Below, piece by piece: positions 33,520 to 35,816 of a stretch of 35,816 nucleotides of DNA (position 1 is the first letter of the stretch; the number at the start of each line of letters is the position of its first letter). Source of the stretch: an uncultured Erysipelotrichaceae bacterium (lineage in GTDB: Bacteria > Bacillota_I > Bacilli_A > RFN20 > CAG-826); the NCBI GenBank assembly GCA_902800905.1, contig CADCGC010000012.1, positions 1-35,816 on the forward strand, read 5' to 3'. Both the position numbers and the translations under genes were made by a program. The notes beneath the pieces are model-generated. The model was not told the DNA's origin and searched no databases. It was given only the letters and a program-made list of their open reading frames with translations.

Positions 33520-35816
33520 ATGAACAGTAAACAAATTACATTTGTGTTTCCAGATAACAACCAAGGGAACTTCCTTTTGAATAATAACGGAGAATATCAA
33601 TTAAATATGTCTCCGTTTAATAATCTTTCCTCATCGGTAATAACTGAGTGTTTTTTGTGCCTTCAAACCGAAGGTGACATTTCCCTTATCAATTTTCACA
33701 ATATAAAACTATATCAAGTTAATTCTGATAACACATTGGAGTTAATTGATGTCGCTGAAATGTATGATTCAGCACCATATATTTTAAAGTTTAATATCTC
33801 AAAGTATTTATTTTTAAGAAAGCACAAGACCACATCATTAGTTTTAAAAAATGAAACCGGTAACGGAGTCCTTTTATCGCACACTAATAATTCAATGTTT
33901 GACATCACTAATTATGTTGCTGAAGTTGACTTGTCAATGAATACAAATGACTATAGATATTCTTTTGGAAAAGATTATTCAATCTCTATAAATCCTATTA
34001 CACAAAACCATCGAATTACGAAGAGACTTTTTGGTAAGCTTCTTCCTTATGATGTTTCATTAATTTATTCAAATATTAATAGGTATTATTGGTTTATGTC
34101 TGGATGGAGACTCAATCTTATTGAATCAGCAAATACCGAATGGGATGACGATTGTCCTATTGGTTATATAGATAAAAACAATAATCAGCATCGATTTATT
34201 AAAATAGATGACACCCCTTATTATCATTCAGTTGATGGGAGTGGTTTGATTATTAAAGAAAATATTGTTAACAACCAAGTAGATTCTCTTGAATTATTTA
34301 ACGATTTAACCGACTCTAAAAAAACATTTAATTTTAACGGAATAATAAAACGTATTATTGACGAAAATGGAGAAGAAACTCATATTACACATAATTCGTT
34401 CTACGAAATAATTAATTATATAGACCCAAACGGGAACACTATAAAGTACATAACAGCAAATAATAGTTCAACATATTCAATCACTCTTAATGAAGAAATA
34501 ACACATTTGATTTATCACGATAATTACGGGGATGTTTATGCATTAGATAACGACGATGTTGAATATAATGAAGATGAAAGGTTAGTGTCAATTACAACAG
34601 AATTAGGTGAAGTATTGACTCTAACGTATGATGGCGATTTATTAATTTCAATTGAAATAACGAAAGATGACTTTGTAATTGAAAGAACTCAGTTTGAATA
34701 TGATTATCTTGCTATTAAATCAACCAATACAACCGGAGTAAAAACCATTACTTATTTCAACAAAAACCTTGAAGTCACAATGCAAGAAGAATATGACGAA
34801 GATAATCTTAATCAACCCGTTTTATCGTTTGGTTCAAATGTTTCAATGTTTGAAGACACTCAAGCATGGCTAAATAAACAAAATGGTTGTAGGTGGTTTT
34901 CTAACAATTTGCCAGATGAATATTTGTTTAATTACGATGGCAACATTATCTTTAACAACTTTTCTTCTATTGGCGATTCGTTTCTATATGAAGGACAAAG
35001 AAAACTATTATTAATTGCTGGAATCGAAAAGAATTTTGATTTACCTCTTCAAGAAAAAAGAAATATAACAATTGAAATGAGAACAAGTGATTCAGGCAAT
35101 ACACTTGTAGCGACACTTGAATTTAATTCGTTTTTATCAAAACAATATGTTGCCACAACGATTGACTCTTCTTTTAATAATGGAAATCCTATTTCAGGTT
35201 ATTATTTAAGAGCGCATATCGAAGGTATGAGCGGTTTTGGTGGTGTTAGAATTTTTAATCCTATCATTGTTGAATTAGAAAAAAGCGAACAAGTCACATA
35301 TTTTGCTAACTTAGATGATGATATTAATGGAGATATTCAATTTGAATTAACTGGAGAATCATTAACTGAAGATGGTCTTGATTGGCAGCAGTTTTTATAC
35401 GCTGAAGACGTTGGTAATAATAATGTGACAGCCATCTATTTTTACAAAGATTTATTAAGAAATTATTTATCGGTAGAAAAGAATTCTCACTTTTATTGGA
35501 GTGAGAACCTTAAAAAATGTTCTTATAATAGCACATCCCCATCCCTTTCTAATGGTGGCTACTTACTTAGACAGCATAGAAACATTCAATCTCATAATAC
35601 TTTGTTTGGCAAAAAAACATTCATCAAGCGATACAAAGATTCAAATAATAACGAAAAAGAAATCTATGATTTTGAGTATTTATCAAGAAATAGTAGTGGA
35701 GAATTCGTTTTAACAATCATTCATCATATTGGCAACTCTTCATATAAAGAAAGCAAAACATATGATGAGGATTTTAGATTAATTAAAGAAAATAAATACG
35801 ATGGTAGCAGTGTTCT
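33520..35816 (+). CDS. Large Rhs/YD-repeat-like protein, 3' end outside the window
   Basis: The frame from the ATG at 33520 is open for 765 codons to the window edge, so this is a partial gene. There is no signal peptide at the N-terminus (MNSKQITFVFPDNNQGNF). The first 150 residues are beta-rich. Then comes an Rhs-style shell start: YWFMSGWRLNLIES, IGYIDKNNNQHRF and YYHSVDGSGLIIKE, the pattern 'GW..N....Y.D..G..H.F....Y...DGSGL'. YD-like strands follow: VEYNEDERLVSI, LTYDGDLLISIEI, FEYDYLAIKS and, at the edge, TYDEDFRLIKENKYDG. Such proteins (Rhs, WapA, YD-repeat) often deliver a C-terminal toxin, but the decisive C-terminus is missing here. A lectin-like segment (about 430-600; EYLFNYDGNIIFNNF, ITIEMRTSDSGNTLVATLEF) sits between YD regions. 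Confidence 0.7.
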   Translation, partial: MNSKQITFVFPDNNQGNFLLNNNGEYQLNMSPFNNLSSSVITECFLCLQTEGDISLINFHNIKLYQVNSDNTLELIDVAEMYDSAPYILKFNISKYLFLRKHKTTSLVLKNETGNGVLLSHTNNSMFDITNYVAEVDLSMNTNDYRYSFGKDYSISINPITQNHRITKRLFGKLLPYDVSLIYSNINRYYWFMSGWRLNLIESANTEWDDDCPIGYIDKNNNQHRFIKIDDTPYYHSVDGSGLIIKENIVNNQVDSLELFNDLTDSKKTFNFNGIIKRIIDENGEETHITHNSFYEIINYIDPNGNTIKYITANNSSTYSITLNEEITHLIYHDNYGDVYALDNDDVEYNEDERLVSITTELGEVLTLTYDGDLLISIEITKDDFVIERTQFEYDYLAIKSTNTTGVKTITYFNKNLEVTMQEEYDEDNLNQPVLSFGSNVSMFEDTQAWLNKQNGCRWFSNNLPDEYLFNYDGNIIFNNFSSIGDSFLYEGQRKLLLIAGIEKNFDLPLQEKRNITIEMRTSDSGNTLVATLEFNSFLSKQYVATTIDSSFNNGNPISGYYLRAHIEGMSGFGGVRIFNPIIVELEKSEQVTYFANLDDDINGDIQFELTGESLTEDGLDWQQFLYAEDVGNNNVTAIYFYKDLLRNYLSVEKNSHFYWSENLKKCSYNSTSPSLSNGGYLLRQHRNIQSHNTLFGKKTFIKRYKDSNNNEKEIYDFEYLSRNSSGEFVLTIIHHIGNSSYKESKTYDEDFRLIKENKYDGSSV

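Noticed and set aside
35501..35713. A 70-codon frame near the right edge.
   Set aside because: It lies in another frame inside the long Rhs-like gene and has no ribosome site.
1..35816. Possible Mycoplasma-type code with TGA as tryptophan.
   Set aside because: Tryptophan is TGG everywhere, and TGA ends genes at coupled junctions such as ATGA at 14728 and 15645.

Overview
The window is AT-rich and uses the standard bacterial code: tryptophan is TGG throughout, and TGA ends several genes (for example at 2209, 2813, 14731 and 15648). Strong AGGAG-type ribosome sites, CUT1-type sugar import, lipoproteins, and surface proteins held by a C-terminal membrane segment plus a short Arg/Lys tail (no LPXTG seen) suggest a low-GC Firmicute. 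I infer an uncultured gut Bacilli/Mollicutes-related lineage, but not Mycoplasma proper because TGA is a stop. All genes I call are on the + strand.

Layout. 65-2813: a tight four-gene cassette (degenerate DUF262/GmrSD-like protein, Sel1-repeat protein, WYL regulator, possible HNH-like protein) that looks like an accessory or defence unit. 2814-3302: a non-coding stretch with IS-end-like inverted repeats and a terminator. 3233-26980: a large fructan (inulin/levan/fructo-oligosaccharide) utilisation locus. 27047-28429: a TIR/coiled-coil protein with an open same-frame tail after its stop. 28749-31027: phosphohexomutase and PIG-L deacetylase. 31159-33478: an AlbA_2 regulator preceded by tandem repeats, then a CmpB-type membrane protein. 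33520 to the window edge: a large Rhs/YD-like gene, cut off.

How the fructan locus works. Three transcription units each start with a promoter followed by a perfect palindrome, TGGAAACGTTTCCA (3275, 6754, 22071), probably the site of the LacI-family regulator encoded at 11468 or of a CcpA-like protein. Unit 1 encodes a giant surface GH32 enzyme. Unit 2 encodes the ABC ATPase, a second giant GH32 paralogue, the LacI regulator, a sugar-binding lipoprotein, two permeases, a GH32 lipoprotein with an unusual catalytic motif, a lipoprotein made of four repeated binding-like modules, and a cytoplasmic GH32. Unit 3 encodes two membrane-anchored proteins carrying the same module, then a PfkB fructokinase. 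The implied flow is: capture and cleavage of fructan at the surface, import of oligosaccharides by the CUT1 transporter, hydrolysis in the cytoplasm, and phosphorylation of fructose.

The most novel element is the family of non-catalytic surface proteins (18184-20676, 22104-24005, 24079-26043) built from a shared module of about 190 residues. I propose it is a fructan-binding module that plays the role SusD-like proteins play in Bacteroidetes. The accessory flanks (DUF262/Sel1/WYL/HNH cassette, TIR protein, AlbA_2 regulator with iterated sites, Rhs-like gene) look like defence or conflict genes.
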